A stretch of DNA of 64,000 bases from JAHDFB01 sp965658745 (GTDB taxonomy: Bacteria > Bacteroidota > Bacteroidia > Chitinophagales > Saprospiraceae), in NCBI GenBank assembly GCA_965658745.1, contig CBFHTK010000001.1:310001-374000 (forward strand), written 5' to 3'. The notes under the pieces are model-generated. The model had not been told where the DNA came from, did not search any database, and worked only from the letters and a program-made list of their open reading frames with translations. Position numbers and translations under genes: made by a program. This document shows positions 29,228 to 37,472 of the stretch, one piece after another; position 1 is the first letter of the stretch; each line of letters begins with the position of its first letter.

Positions 29228-30418
29228 TTACGCATAATTATTGGAAAAAGCGGCTACAAATTGATCGCATTCTTCTGGTAGATTAAAGTAATGTGGGGAA
29301 AATCGAACTGCCCAATCAATACCTTTATTTTTCATGTCAATCAGAGCACTATGCTTGGACGCAAAACTAAAGTTAACATTAAGCTCTCTAAGTTTTTCAC
29401 TATGCCATTGTTGAGACTTACCTTTAATTCGCCAAGTAATAATATTACCTTGCTGCAAACCTTGATCAAACAGTTCCAGATTGGGAACCCCTGCTAACTT
29501 TGATCTAAAGTGTTTTTGCAATTGTCTATTGTACTGTGCGACCTCTTCTATGCCTATTTCATTTATCTCTCTGATGCTTTGGGTCAAGCCCAAAAGATTG
29601 CTATAGTTTTTCTCCCACAATTCATACCTTCTAGCATTTTTCGCAAACTTTACTTGATCGTTATCTATCCATTCTGCACCTGCCAAATCAAAGCAAAAAG
29701 GTACTTCTTGCTTTTCGAGAATTTTATCACTTACAAATAGAAAACCTGTCCCTCGAGGACCTCGTAAAAATTTTCGCCCAGTAACAGTTAGATAGTCACA
29801 TTGAATTTTATTTACATCAACATTAATCTGACCGACAGTTTGGCAAGCGTCAAGCAGAAACAGCACTTTATATTTTTTTGCTAAAAGACCTATAGAAACC
29901 GCCTCCTGAATCATTCCAGAACTAGTTGGCATATGCGTTATTGCAAGAAGCTTAACCTTGCTAGTGCTGAGAATCTTCTCCAACTTGTCAAGGTCAACTA
30001 GACCGTTTGCATCAGTTTCCAAAAATTCATAATTGACCCCGAATCTACGCTTCAATTCGATAAAGGATAGGACATTTGAGACATAGTCTTCATTCGTTGT
30101 CAAGATGAGATCTTTCTCTTTCCATGACATAGAATAAAGCACCTTAGAGTAAGCATCTGTAGCACTCGTTTGGTAAGCAATATTATGTGGTTCAGCATTT
30201 ATAAGCTTTGCGGCTTCTTTGTAAAACTCATTTGTCTCATCTTCGCATTCCATCATAACATCATAACCTCCTATTTCGATTTCTTTATTTAGATAATCAA
30301 GCATTACTTTCTTTGTAGCGGTGGAAATCAAGGATGAACCTGCACTATTGAAAAAAAGTTGCCTATTGCAAGCTGGTGTGGACAATCGAGATTTTGAAAC
30401 AAATGACGGAATTTCCAT
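29228..30418 (-). CDS. Class V aminotransferase-fold PLP enzyme, role unassigned
   Basis: A fold-type I PLP enzyme of 396 residues. It begins FFNSAGSSLIS, has the cofactor-binding Asp190 (FLLDACQTVGQ), and the probable Schiff-base lysine K216 in TGRKFLRGPRGTGFLFV. That last motif is typical of the cysteine desulfurase / isopenicillin-N-epimerase / EgtE-like branch, not of kynureninase. It is the first gene of the kynurenine operon and no established step of the pathway needs a second PLP enzyme here. It could be a C-S lyase, an epimerase or an enzyme on a side product. The function remains open. Confidence 0.8.
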   Translation of the reverse strand: MEIPSFVSKSRLSTPACNRQLFFNSAGSSLISTATKKVMLDYLNKEIEIGGYDVMMECEDETNEFYKEAAKLINAEPHNIAYQTSATDAYSKVLYSMSWKEKDLILTTNEDYVSNVLSFIELKRRFGVNYEFLETDANGLVDLDKLEKILSTSKVKLLAITHMPTSSGMIQEAVSIGLLAKKYKVLFLLDACQTVGQINVDVNKIQCDYLTVTGRKFLRGPRGTGFLFVSDKILEKQEVPFCFDLAGAEWIDNDQVKFAKNARRYELWEKNYSNLLGLTQSIREINEIGIEEVAQYNRQLQKHFRSKLAGVPNLELFDQGLQQGNIITWRIKGKSQQWHSEKLRELNVNFSFASKHSALIDMKNKGIDWAVRFSPHYFNLPEECDQFVAAFSNNYA

Positions 30419-30506
30419 GAGGTACTTAATTTTTCCTAATTGAATTCACATGACTTAGTTATATGTTAGCTAAAGCTAAGACTGTGTATTGAAATAAACT
30501 TCTTTA

Positions 30507-31562
30507 CTAGCGGTATTCCTCTATAAAATCAATAATGGTCTCAGCAAAAAAACGACCTTCCTGCAACATCGGCGAATGACCACTTCTTTCAAATATTACT
30601 ATGGACTTTTCTGAAGTACCTACTCGCTTGAAGGCATCATAAGCAAGCTCACTCGAAACAACCATATCGTACTTACCCCACAGAAAGAGACAAGGTTTCT
30701 CAATATTTACAAGTTCATCACTTAGGGAATACTCAAACAAGCCATTACCATACAATGTGTTATTCGCAACATTTCCCGAAAAGAAGGTTGTTAATAGATT
30801 ATTTACAAAAAGAGAATTTGCCAAAGCATCTAAAGCAAAATCTACATCTACTGGAGCGAGGATTTCAGCTGCTTGTAATATTGCTTCCCCCTCATATCCG
30901 AGAGCGTTCACTGTTTCGAAATCATCTACTACAAGCTCCGAAGTATCGACTTCACTAATTGTCTCCAAAGCATTATTCCAGAATATGGTATCCATAACTT
31001 CCAGAATCTGTTCTTTAGCAACTTCATCAATTCTTCGCACTGCCGACTTATACGTTAAAGGGAGATCATGTGCCCCATCTACATCAATCCAACCTTTGAA
31101 AGCCTGCTGATATAATGGGTCAATCATCACTTGACTTCCAAGCATTCCTCCCCAGCTATGCCCTAGCAAGAAAATACTGACATCCTCACCATATTTACTC
31201 CTCAAAGCCAAATTTAATCCATAAACATCAGCTGCGAGATTTGGAACCGTCATAGACTCCTCTGAAAAACTTCCTTGTGCCATTCCCTGAGAACGCTGTT
31301 CAGTGTAAACTACAGCGTAATCACTTTCTAGTAAATCACTGTAGATACCGCCTCGATATTCCAAAGCATTGCCTCCTGGGCCTCCATGAAGTATAATCAA
31401 AAACACTTTTGAATTGGTATTGCCATAGATATAGGCGGGAATCGTAGCACCATCTCGAACGACATTGATTAAATCAATACGATCATTTCCATCGTTTCTT
31501 TCGCAAGAGTTTACAGAAATAACAACCAACATGATGAAAGCTAATGCTTGTAGGTATCTCAT
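30507..31562 (-). CDS. Alpha/beta hydrolase lipoprotein
   Basis: A predicted lipoprotein (signal segment MRYLQALAFIMLVVISVNSC, lipid-attachment Cys20) with an alpha/beta-hydrolase fold. The oxyanion-hole segment is HGGPGG (59-64), the nucleophile elbow is GHSWGG with Ser136, the probable acid lies in GKYDMVV, and the catalytic His is in ERSGHSPML near the C-terminus. HGGPGG plus GHSWGG resembles prolyl iminopeptidase-like hydrolases. I set the start at base 31562. The frame extends 9 codons upstream and would overlap the outer-membrane protein gene. Substrate unknown. The 4-base gap to the upstream gene suggests a two-gene operon. Confidence 0.85.
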   Translation of the reverse strand: MRYLQALAFIMLVVISVNSCERNDGNDRIDLINVVRDGATIPAYIYGNTNSKVFLIILHGGPGGNALEYRGGIYSDLLESDYAVVYTEQRSQGMAQGSFSEESMTVPNLAADVYGLNLALRSKYGEDVSIFLLGHSWGGMLGSQVMIDPLYQQAFKGWIDVDGAHDLPLTYKSAVRRIDEVAKEQILEVMDTIFWNNALETISEVDTSELVVDDFETVNALGYEGEAILQAAEILAPVDVDFALDALANSLFVNNLLTTFFSGNVANNTLYGNGLFEYSLSDELVNIEKPCLFLWGKYDMVVSSELAYDAFKRVGTSEKSIVIFERSGHSPMLQEGRFFAETIIDFIEEYR

Positions 31563-31566
31563 GTGT

Positions 31567-32139
31567 TTAAAATTGATAGATGAATTCATAATTTAGACCT
31601 GGAAGCACGCTTGTGTTATATGGTGTAAGAAAAAAAAGAGATACTTTTGATATCCAATGTTTTTCTTGTGCTCTGTCTGAAAGAAATATAGCTGCACTAG
31701 CTTGAAGCATAAAATAGGGATCAACAAGAAGTCCTCGTCTACTGACATTGAAGTCATCATCAATGACATAATTATCGCCAGTAAAATTCATTTGAAAGCC
31801 AGGACCTGCACCAAACTGTACTCCAAGTCGTTTTCCTACATACTGTCTGACATTACACTCATAATAATTTACGAATCCTACATGTGAGAATGGATCCCAA
31901 TATAAAGCGGCGGTTCCAGAACCATTCAATGTAGAACGTCCAAAAGGCACAGCGAAACCACTTCCTTTGTCACTATCCCATACCGACCTTTGAACCCCGT
32001 ATGAGAATCCTGGATTTATGAGCGTATTTCCAAAATAGCCGTATGACTGCTGATAAGTATCCCAGAGTTGCGCCTGTGAGTTAGTACTTGCTAGTACAAA
32101 ACTTAATGTAAATCCTAAAGAAATAAGCCGTCTTTTCAT
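31567..32139 (-). CDS. Outer-membrane protein, small beta-barrel
   Basis: A 190-residue protein with a clear signal peptide (MKRRLISLGFTLSFVLASTNSQA). Aromatic- and Gly-rich alternating strands follow (TLINPGFSYGVQRSVW, LGVQFGAGPGFQMNF, VDPYFMLQASAAIFL), ending in YEFIYQF with a terminal Phe as is usual for barrels inserted by BamA. No family is recognised. It is the first gene of an apparent pair with the hydrolase lipoprotein. Confidence 0.75.
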   Translation of the reverse strand: MKRRLISLGFTLSFVLASTNSQAQLWDTYQQSYGYFGNTLINPGFSYGVQRSVWDSDKGSGFAVPFGRSTLNGSGTAALYWDPFSHVGFVNYYECNVRQYVGKRLGVQFGAGPGFQMNFTGDNYVIDDDFNVSRRGLLVDPYFMLQASAAIFLSDRAQEKHWISKVSLFFLTPYNTSVLPGLNYEFIYQF

Positions 32140-32334
32140 TTACGTTTATCTTATGTATCCCTAACACTGAAATTTGAATTGATGTTGCGCAGGTAGATTA
32201 TTTTCGATTTCTTAGAGATGCTAAGTTTCTCCAAAAACGCACCTTATCATAAACTTACAAACAGACCATTTATTCTATCTAAAAAAATAGAAAAAAATAA
32301 TGATAATATGATTCTCTAATATGAAAATGTTATA

Positions 32335-32342
32335 TACTTTTG
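32335..32342 (+). promoter_or_regulatory. -7 promoter box of the tRNA-Ser gene
   Basis: TACTTTTG matches TAnnTTTG exactly and lies 52 bases before the mature tRNA 5' end. That is suitable for a short precursor leader. Confidence 0.5.
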
Positions 32343-32394
32343 CGTTCGCTTTAACAAAGCAACCACGATGCAAATGTGCATCTTAATAATTTAC

Positions 32395-32482
32395 GGAGGA
32401 GTGGCAGAGCTGGTTTAATGCACTAGTCTTGAAAACTAGCGTACGTTAACGCGTACCGGGGGTTCGAATCCCTCCTCCTCCG
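32395..32482 (+). tRNA. tRNA-Ser (anticodon UGA)
   Basis: The 88-base cloverleaf can be folded by hand. The acceptor stem is GGAGGAG/CTCCTCC with discriminator G. The anticodon stem CTAGT/ACTAG carries loop CTTGAAA with anticodon TGA. A long variable arm (class II) includes GTACG...CGTAC pairing, and the T-loop is TTCGAAT. The terminal CCA is not encoded. The long variable arm and the anticodon agree on serine. Confidence 0.97.
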
Positions 32483-32490
32483 CATACATC

Positions 32491-32526
32491 AAAAGCCTTA
32501 TTCTCGTTGCAGAATAAGGCTTTTTT
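32491..32526 (+). terminator. Rho-independent terminator after tRNA-Ser
   Basis: A perfect 14-bp stem (AAAAGCCTTATTCT / AGAATAAGGCTTTT) with loop CGTTGC runs into a T-stretch ending at 32526. It begins 8 bases after the tRNA. Confidence 0.9.
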
Positions 32527-32659
32527 ATTGCTCCTAATTGACATTTCTAAATAGCTATAATATTGCAACTTAGAAGATCCAGTAGAACACAATTTTATAC
32601 CCAAATCATTTTTTTTAGGAATTATCTAAGCAATCCAATCAGCATTAGCTTAGTCTTTG

Positions 32660-32667
32660 TACCTTTG
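32660..32667 (+). promoter_or_regulatory. -7 promoter box of pyrG
   Basis: TACCTTTG matches TAnnTTTG and lies 25 bases before the pyrG ATG. No convincing -33 element was seen. Confidence 0.5.
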
Positions 32668-32692
32668 TGTCCCGTAATGAGAAAAACAAAAC

Positions 32693-34336
32693 ATGGCTAA
32701 ATATATCTTCGTTACGGGAGGCGTAACATCTTCATTAGGCAAAGGAATTATTGCAGCATCTCTTGCGAAACTTTTGCAATCACGTGGCTTTCGTGTAACT
32801 ATTCAGAAATTTGACCCCTACATCAATGTTGATCCAGGAACTCTAAATCCATATGAACATGGCGAATGCTACGTTACAGACGATGGAGCGGAAACTGATC
32901 TCGATCTAGGACATTATGAGCGATTTCTTAATACTCCCACCTCTCAAGCAAACAATGTCACTACCGGTAGAATCTACCAGACTGTAATTGACAAAGAGCG
33001 ACGAGGAGAGTACCTAGGTAAAACCGTTCAAGTGATTCCTCACATTACGGATGAGATCAAAAGAAGAATGTATCTTTTAGGTGATCTTGAAGAATATGAC
33101 ATGATCATCACCGAAATCGGCGGAACAGCAGGTGATATCGAATCGCTGCCCTACCTCGAAGCTATTCGACAAATTCGCAGAGAAAAAGGCAAGTCAAACT
33201 GTGTATTTATACATTTGACATTGATACCGTATCTAAGTGCAGCTAAAGAACTGAAGACCAAACCGACACAACACAGTGTTAAAGAATTGCTACAACAGGG
33301 TATTCAGCCAGATATTTTAGTATGCAGAACCGAGCATACGTTGACTAAAGAAATTAGAGAGAAAATCGCTCTTTTTTGCAATGTCGAACTTCAGTCAGTT
33401 GTGGAAGCCATTGACGCGAAGACGATCTATGATGTTCCTTTATTGATGCTCCGTGAAAAACTGGACATCTCTGTGTTAGACAAATTGGAACTTGATCATG
33501 GAAAGGAACCAAACCTTAAAAATTGGAAAAACTTCCTAGGAAGGCTAAAAAATCCACTAGACGAAGTACGAATTGCTCTTGTAGGTAAATACAATGAATT
33601 ACCTGATGCTTACAAATCAATATACGAGGCTTTTATTCATGCAGGTGCAACAAATGAAACTAAAGTAGTTGTAGTGCCAATTCACTCAGAGAGACTTGAA
33701 GCCTCGGACGAAGAAGTTGCCAATGTATTGTCTGAGTTTGACGGTATACTTGTTGCACCCGGATTCGGAGAGCGTGGAATTCTAGGGAAATTGAAGGCTA
33801 TCAAATTTGTTAGAGAAAATCAAATTCCATTTTTTGGAATATGCCTTGGCTTGCAATGTGCAGTTGTCGAATTTTCTCAGAATGCTGCTGGACTGGAGGA
33901 TGCTTGGTCTGCTGAATATAAGGTATCTGCAGATTCAAAGGTAATCGACCTAATGGATGAACAGAAGAAGATTACTAATAAAGGAGGTACCATGCGTTTA
34001 GGCTCTTATAAGTGTACTATTCAAAAAGATACTCTAGCTTACAAAATCTATGGAAAGTCTAGAATCAATGAGAGACATAGACATCGATATGAAGTTAATA
34101 ATGTCTTTTTAAAGCAACTAGAAGATGCTGGCTTAGTAGCTTCTGGAAAGAACAAAGACCTAGACTTGGTTGAGATTGTTGAATTACCGGGACATCCATT
34201 CTTTATCGGGGTTCAATATCATCCTGAATTGAAAAGTACTGTTGAGAATCCTCATCCTATCTTTATATCGTTTGTAAAAGCTGCCAAAACCAGACAGGCA
34301 GTAAAGAAAGATCTTCAAATGCGTATTTCAAATTAA
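32693..34336 (+). CDS. pyrG: CTP synthase
   Basis: Converts UTP to CTP using ATP and glutamine. The N-terminal synthetase domain starts KYIFVTGGVTSSLGKGI and carries QKFDPYINVDPGTLNPYEHGE and ITEIGGTAGDIESLPY. The C-terminal class I glutaminase domain has the nucleophile in FFGICLGLQCAVVEF and the catalytic His-Glu in QYHPELKS. The 547-residue length is standard. It is the first gene of a likely operon with the SpoU methyltransferase (its ATG lies 3 bases after the pyrG stop) and the MOSC protein. Confidence 0.98.
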   Translation: MAKYIFVTGGVTSSLGKGIIAASLAKLLQSRGFRVTIQKFDPYINVDPGTLNPYEHGECYVTDDGAETDLDLGHYERFLNTPTSQANNVTTGRIYQTVIDKERRGEYLGKTVQVIPHITDEIKRRMYLLGDLEEYDMIITEIGGTAGDIESLPYLEAIRQIRREKGKSNCVFIHLTLIPYLSAAKELKTKPTQHSVKELLQQGIQPDILVCRTEHTLTKEIREKIALFCNVELQSVVEAIDAKTIYDVPLLMLREKLDISVLDKLELDHGKEPNLKNWKNFLGRLKNPLDEVRIALVGKYNELPDAYKSIYEAFIHAGATNETKVVVVPIHSERLEASDEEVANVLSEFDGILVAPGFGERGILGKLKAIKFVRENQIPFFGICLGLQCAVVEFSQNAAGLEDAWSAEYKVSADSKVIDLMDEQKKITNKGGTMRLGSYKCTIQKDTLAYKIYGKSRINERHRHRYEVNNVFLKQLEDAGLVASGKNKDLDLVEIVELPGHPFFIGVQYHPELKSTVENPHPIFISFVKAAKTRQAVKKDLQMRISN

Positions 34337-34339
34337 TTG

Positions 34340-34891
34340 ATGAAAGCAAGAAAACTATCACTTGAGGAGCTTGATCGGTTAGAAGTCGCTGATTTCAAGA
34401 CTGCTAAGAAAACTCCCGTGGTTGTGGTTTTGGACGACATAAGATCGGCTTTAAACGTAGGATCTTTCTTCAGAACCTGTGATGCACTTGCAATTGACCA
34501 TCTTTACTTGTGCGGCATAACTGCGAAACCGCCTCATAAAGAAATCTTTAAGACAGCTATCGGAGCTACTGAATCCGTATCTTGGTCATATCACGAAAGT
34601 GTAACGGAACTTATCGACAATATTTCGACAGAACACTTAATTATATCCGTGGAGCAAACCGACAACTCAGTTTCACTTGATAATATTGAAGAATTGAATT
34701 GGGATGGGTCCAAAAGACTTTGTCTTATTTTTGGAAACGAGGTAAATGGCGTTTCAGCTTCTTCAATTGAGAGAAGTGATCATTGTTTGGAAATACCACA
34801 ATTTGGCACTAAGCACTCGTTCAATGTTGCAGTTTGCGGGGGTATGGTACTTTGGGAGTGTTGGAAATTAGCTAAATCAGTATCAAAATGA
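34340..34891 (+). CDS. SpoU-family (TrmH-like) RNA 2'-O-methyltransferase
   Basis: A SPOUT-fold methyltransferase of 183 residues, close to the minimal catalytic domain. Motif 1 is DIRSALNVGSFFRTCDA with Asn and the catalytic Arg, motif 2 is LIFGNEVNGVS, and motif 3 is PQFGTKHSFNVAVCGG. Family members methylate ribose 2'-OH in tRNA or rRNA. The exact target cannot be told, but the small size suggests a TrmH/TrmL-like tRNA enzyme. ATG at 34340 is preferred over the TTG immediately before it. The last 4 bases overlap the MOSC gene start. Confidence 0.9.
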   Translation: MKARKLSLEELDRLEVADFKTAKKTPVVVVLDDIRSALNVGSFFRTCDALAIDHLYLCGITAKPPHKEIFKTAIGATESVSWSYHESVTELIDNISTEHLIISVEQTDNSVSLDNIEELNWDGSKRLCLIFGNEVNGVSASSIERSDHCLEIPQFGTKHSFNVAVCGGMVLWECWKLAKSVSK

Positions 34892-35697
34892 GACTTTCTG
34901 AAATTTGGGTCTACCCTATCAAATCCCTAGGTGGCGTTTCATTGGCATCCTCTAGAGTTCTGGAGAGTGGTTTAGAACTGGATCGTAGATTTATGCTTGT
35001 CAATGAGGATAACGAATTCATGACGCAGAGGCAAATGCCAACAATGGCTACTCTAGGTACTAGAATAAAAGACACCAGTATTTCAGTTTTTGAAAAATCT
35101 AATCCCTCAAACGAAATACAAATACCCTATAGATTTGATTCAGAGCAATCTGTTAAAGCTAGCATTTGGGAGGCACGAGTTGACTCAATGGTTGCTTCTC
35201 AATCCTACAATGAGTGGTTTTCGGACTATTTTAGAAAGTCAGTTAGACTAGTTCGCATGAATCATGAGGAAATGCGCAGTAGAAAACTCTCAGTCGCACC
35301 ATACAAGACAGATATGAGTTATGCAGATGGATATCCATTCTTGGTTTTGTCGAAGGCTTCCGTTGCACAACTTAATGCAGAACTAGAGGAGTTGGGTGAA
35401 AGAGCCGTTAATATAAGACAATTTAGGGCAAACCTAATTGTCGATCAGTGTGAAGCATTCGAAGAAGATAAGCTAAACAGCTTTACAGTTGGAGATTGCT
35501 ATTTCAATATGGTTAAACCGTGTGCGCGTTGTCAAGTTATTACTGTGGATCAAGATACTGGCCTGTCATCTAAACAACCACTTAAACATCTTGCAAAAAC
35601 TAGAAATTCTGGAAACAAGGTTATATTTGGAATGAACGCAGCGTTTGTGTCTGGATCAACGATCACTGCAGGTGACGAAATAGTAAAGGCAGTTTAA
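34888..35697 (+). CDS. MOSC domain-containing protein (YcbX/mARC-like)
   Basis: An N-terminal MOSC beta-barrel domain (RLSEIWVYPIKSLGGVSL, GLELDRRFMLV) is followed by a MOSC domain with the conserved cysteine in VKPCARCQVITVDQDTG. MOSC proteins of this type bind molybdenum cofactor through that Cys and reduce N-hydroxylated compounds. At 269 residues it has no fused ferredoxin domain, so electrons must come from a separate partner. Translation is coupled to the methyltransferase through an ATGA overlap. I see no functional link between this gene and pyrG. Confidence 0.9.
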   Translation: MRLSEIWVYPIKSLGGVSLASSRVLESGLELDRRFMLVNEDNEFMTQRQMPTMATLGTRIKDTSISVFEKSNPSNEIQIPYRFDSEQSVKASIWEARVDSMVASQSYNEWFSDYFRKSVRLVRMNHEEMRSRKLSVAPYKTDMSYADGYPFLVLSKASVAQLNAELEELGERAVNIRQFRANLIVDQCEAFEEDKLNSFTVGDCYFNMVKPCARCQVITVDQDTGLSSKQPLKHLAKTRNSGNKVIFGMNAAFVSGSTITAGDEIVKAV

Positions 35698-35716
35698 ATT
35701 AGTTTTAACACTTTAC

Positions 35717-35724
35717 TATATTTG
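35717..35724 (+). promoter_or_regulatory. -7 promoter box of the 35.8-kb barrel gene
   Basis: TATATTTG matches TAnnTTTG and lies 71 bases before the ATG of the outer-membrane protein gene. Confidence 0.4.
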
Positions 35725-35795
35725 TTAATATATAAATAATTATTAACGAGACTTTTGAGTTATAAAATAAGGACTCAAAGTCAAAATAAGTAAAA

Positions 35796-36536
35796 ATGAA
35801 TAATCGAATATCTCAAACTTTAGCACTGTTATGTGTATTATTCCTAAGCATACAAATGGGTAATAGTCAAAAAGTTTATTTCTGGCTAGACGCGGGTTTA
35901 AAGGTCTCCGCTGGATCAGGAATGCTTTACAACAACAACTTAATAAATGACAGAAATATTGATCCTAGTTTTGGAAGCACTTACGGAATTGGTGGAAAAT
36001 TCGGATTCAACTTTGGTCAGTACCATGCATTCACAATTGATGGAATGTACTCAAGAATAGGTCAGAAAAATGACATCAAACTAGAATCAGGTGGTGATGT
36101 CACAACACGTCAATTGGGATGGAATTCTGCTGATGTCTTTCTTATGTATAGGTATAACAGAAACTTGAACTACATAGAACTCGGTGCAAAATACAGCTTA
36201 TATCAGCAAAGACTAGAGTCAATTAACCAAGGAACATTTGTAGATGTCAATGACACTTACGTAGACAATATGATCAGTCCGGTTTTGGGATTCGGTTATT
36301 ACATGTTTAATGCAGATGCTTTTACTGCAAACCTAGGTTTCAGACTTAGCTATGGCATTTACGATCTGCTCACAGTATCTGGAATTGAAACACAAGCATT
36401 TACAGCACCTAGAGTGTATGAAAACTATGCTTCAACAAATCCGGCATTTATTGAACTAGTGCTAGAATTAAATTTTGGTTTGGGACAATACGCCAAGTCT
36501 GTTTGTGGAAAAAGAGCAAGTTTTTTGGGAATGTAA
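35796..36536 (+). CDS. Outer-membrane beta-barrel protein
   Basis: A 246-residue protein with a signal peptide (TLALLCVLFLSIQMGNSQ). It has alternating aromatic strands: VYFWLDAGLKVSAGSG, YGIGGKFGFNFGQYHAFTIDGMYSRIG, LNYIELGAKYSLYQQ, ISPVLGFGYYMFN and FIELVLELNFGLGQY. This fits an OMP_b-brl or porin-like small barrel. A 17-residue extension after the last strand ends GKRASFLGM, so the terminal residue is not aromatic. Function unknown. It is transcribed alone and followed by a strong terminator. Confidence 0.72.
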   Translation: MNNRISQTLALLCVLFLSIQMGNSQKVYFWLDAGLKVSAGSGMLYNNNLINDRNIDPSFGSTYGIGGKFGFNFGQYHAFTIDGMYSRIGQKNDIKLESGGDVTTRQLGWNSADVFLMYRYNRNLNYIELGAKYSLYQQRLESINQGTFVDVNDTYVDNMISPVLGFGYYMFNADAFTANLGFRLSYGIYDLLTVSGIETQAFTAPRVYENYASTNPAFIELVLELNFGLGQYAKSVCGKRASFLGM

Positions 36537-36559
36537 AAAGCTAGACTTATGCAACATTC

Positions 36560-36595
36560 AAAAAGAGGCTGGTCGAATAATCAGCCTCTTTTTTT
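36560..36595. terminator. Bidirectional terminator between barrel gene and tpiA
   Basis: An 11-bp stem (AAAAGAGGCTG / CAGCCTCTTTT) with a 10-base loop is flanked by A and T runs on both sides. It therefore serves both the plus-strand barrel gene and the converging tpiA. Confidence 0.85.
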
Positions 36596-36627
36596 CGCAC
36601 CTTCTTTTCTCCAAACTAACAATCTTC

Positions 36628-37386
36628 CTAGGAAAAACTTTTAATAATCGCTTGGAATTGATCAGCATCTAAAGATGCGCCTCCAACTAAACCACCATCT
36701 ACGTCATCTTGTCCAAAGATTGATTCTGCATTGGCAGCTTTTACCGAGCCTCCATAAAGTATCGCCATCTGATCTGCAACTTCATCACCAAAAGACTCTC
36801 TGAGGTAATTTCTGATTTCCAAGTGCATTTCTTGAGCCTGCTCAGGTGAAGCCGTTTCTCCAGTTCCAATCGCCCAAATAGGTTCATATGCAATAACTAT
36901 ACTTTTCATTTGCTCTTGAGACAAGTGTGAAAGACTTTCTTTAAGTTGCTGAGTAACATAGCTATTTTGCTCTCCTGCCTTGCGAGTTTCTAAGCTTTCA
37001 CCACAGCAAAAGATAACTCTTAGACCATGTTCCAATGCTTTATCTACCTTTTCTGCTAGGATTTTCGAATCCTCACCAAAATACATTCTGCGTTCGGAAT
37101 GCCCAATAATAACATAAGGGCAAGAGATGGATTCGAGCATACTTGCTGAAACTTCTCCAGTGTAGGCTCCGCTTTCTTCCTGATGGCAATTCTGTGCTGC
37201 GACATCAACTCTCGGCACATGCAATAACATATCCAAAGCGGACTTAAGATATACATGAGGTATTCCAAGAATAACATTTACATCCATTGGGATTTCCATA
37301 TGAGAGATCGTTCTTGCAAGTTGCAAGCCCTCTTCAAAATCTAAATTCATTTTCCAGTTTCCTGCTGCTATCTTTTGTCGACTCAT
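36628..37386 (-). CDS. tpiA: Triosephosphate isomerase
   Basis: Interconverts dihydroxyacetone phosphate and glyceraldehyde 3-phosphate. The start is MSRQKIAAGNWKMN at 37386. The open frame runs 37 codons further upstream, but those residues are unlike the family and overlap the divergent promoter region. Active-site residues are Lys12 (GNWKMN), His96 (IIGHSERR) and Glu168 (AYEPIWAIGTG). The phosphate-binding YGGSVKAAN is present. At 252 residues it is normal. It is divergent from the aldo/keto reductase gene with an 86-base gap. Confidence 0.97.
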   Translation of the reverse strand: MSRQKIAAGNWKMNLDFEEGLQLARTISHMEIPMDVNVILGIPHVYLKSALDMLLHVPRVDVAAQNCHQEESGAYTGEVSASMLESISCPYVIIGHSERRMYFGEDSKILAEKVDKALEHGLRVIFCCGESLETRKAGEQNSYVTQQLKESLSHLSQEQMKSIVIAYEPIWAIGTGETASPEQAQEMHLEIRNYLRESFGDEVADQMAILYGGSVKAANAESIFGQDDVDGGLVGGASLDADQFQAIIKSFS

Positions 37387-37442
37387 ATTAGCTTTTTTTT
37401 GCAAATATGCTGTATTTATGACAAGCTTCTTATTTTTAAGAC

Positions 37443-37450
37443 TATGTTTG
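37443..37450 (+). promoter_or_regulatory. -7 promoter box of the aldo/keto reductase gene
   Basis: TATGTTTG matches TAnnTTTG and ends 22 bases before the preferred ATG at 37473. The TTG at 37452, which would extend the protein by 7 residues, lies only 2 bases after the box and is therefore unlikely to be used. Confidence 0.5.
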
Positions 37451-37472
37451 TTTGCAAAATTTCGACACAGGA

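Noticed and set aside
30757..31110. 117-codon plus-strand frame opposite the hydrolase lipoprotein
   Set aside because: Antisense shadow; the opposite strand has intact hydrolase motifs.
32140..32334. Possible riboswitch or leader RNA between the barrel gene and tRNA-Ser
   Set aside because: AT-rich sequence without stable stems or a known riboswitch core.
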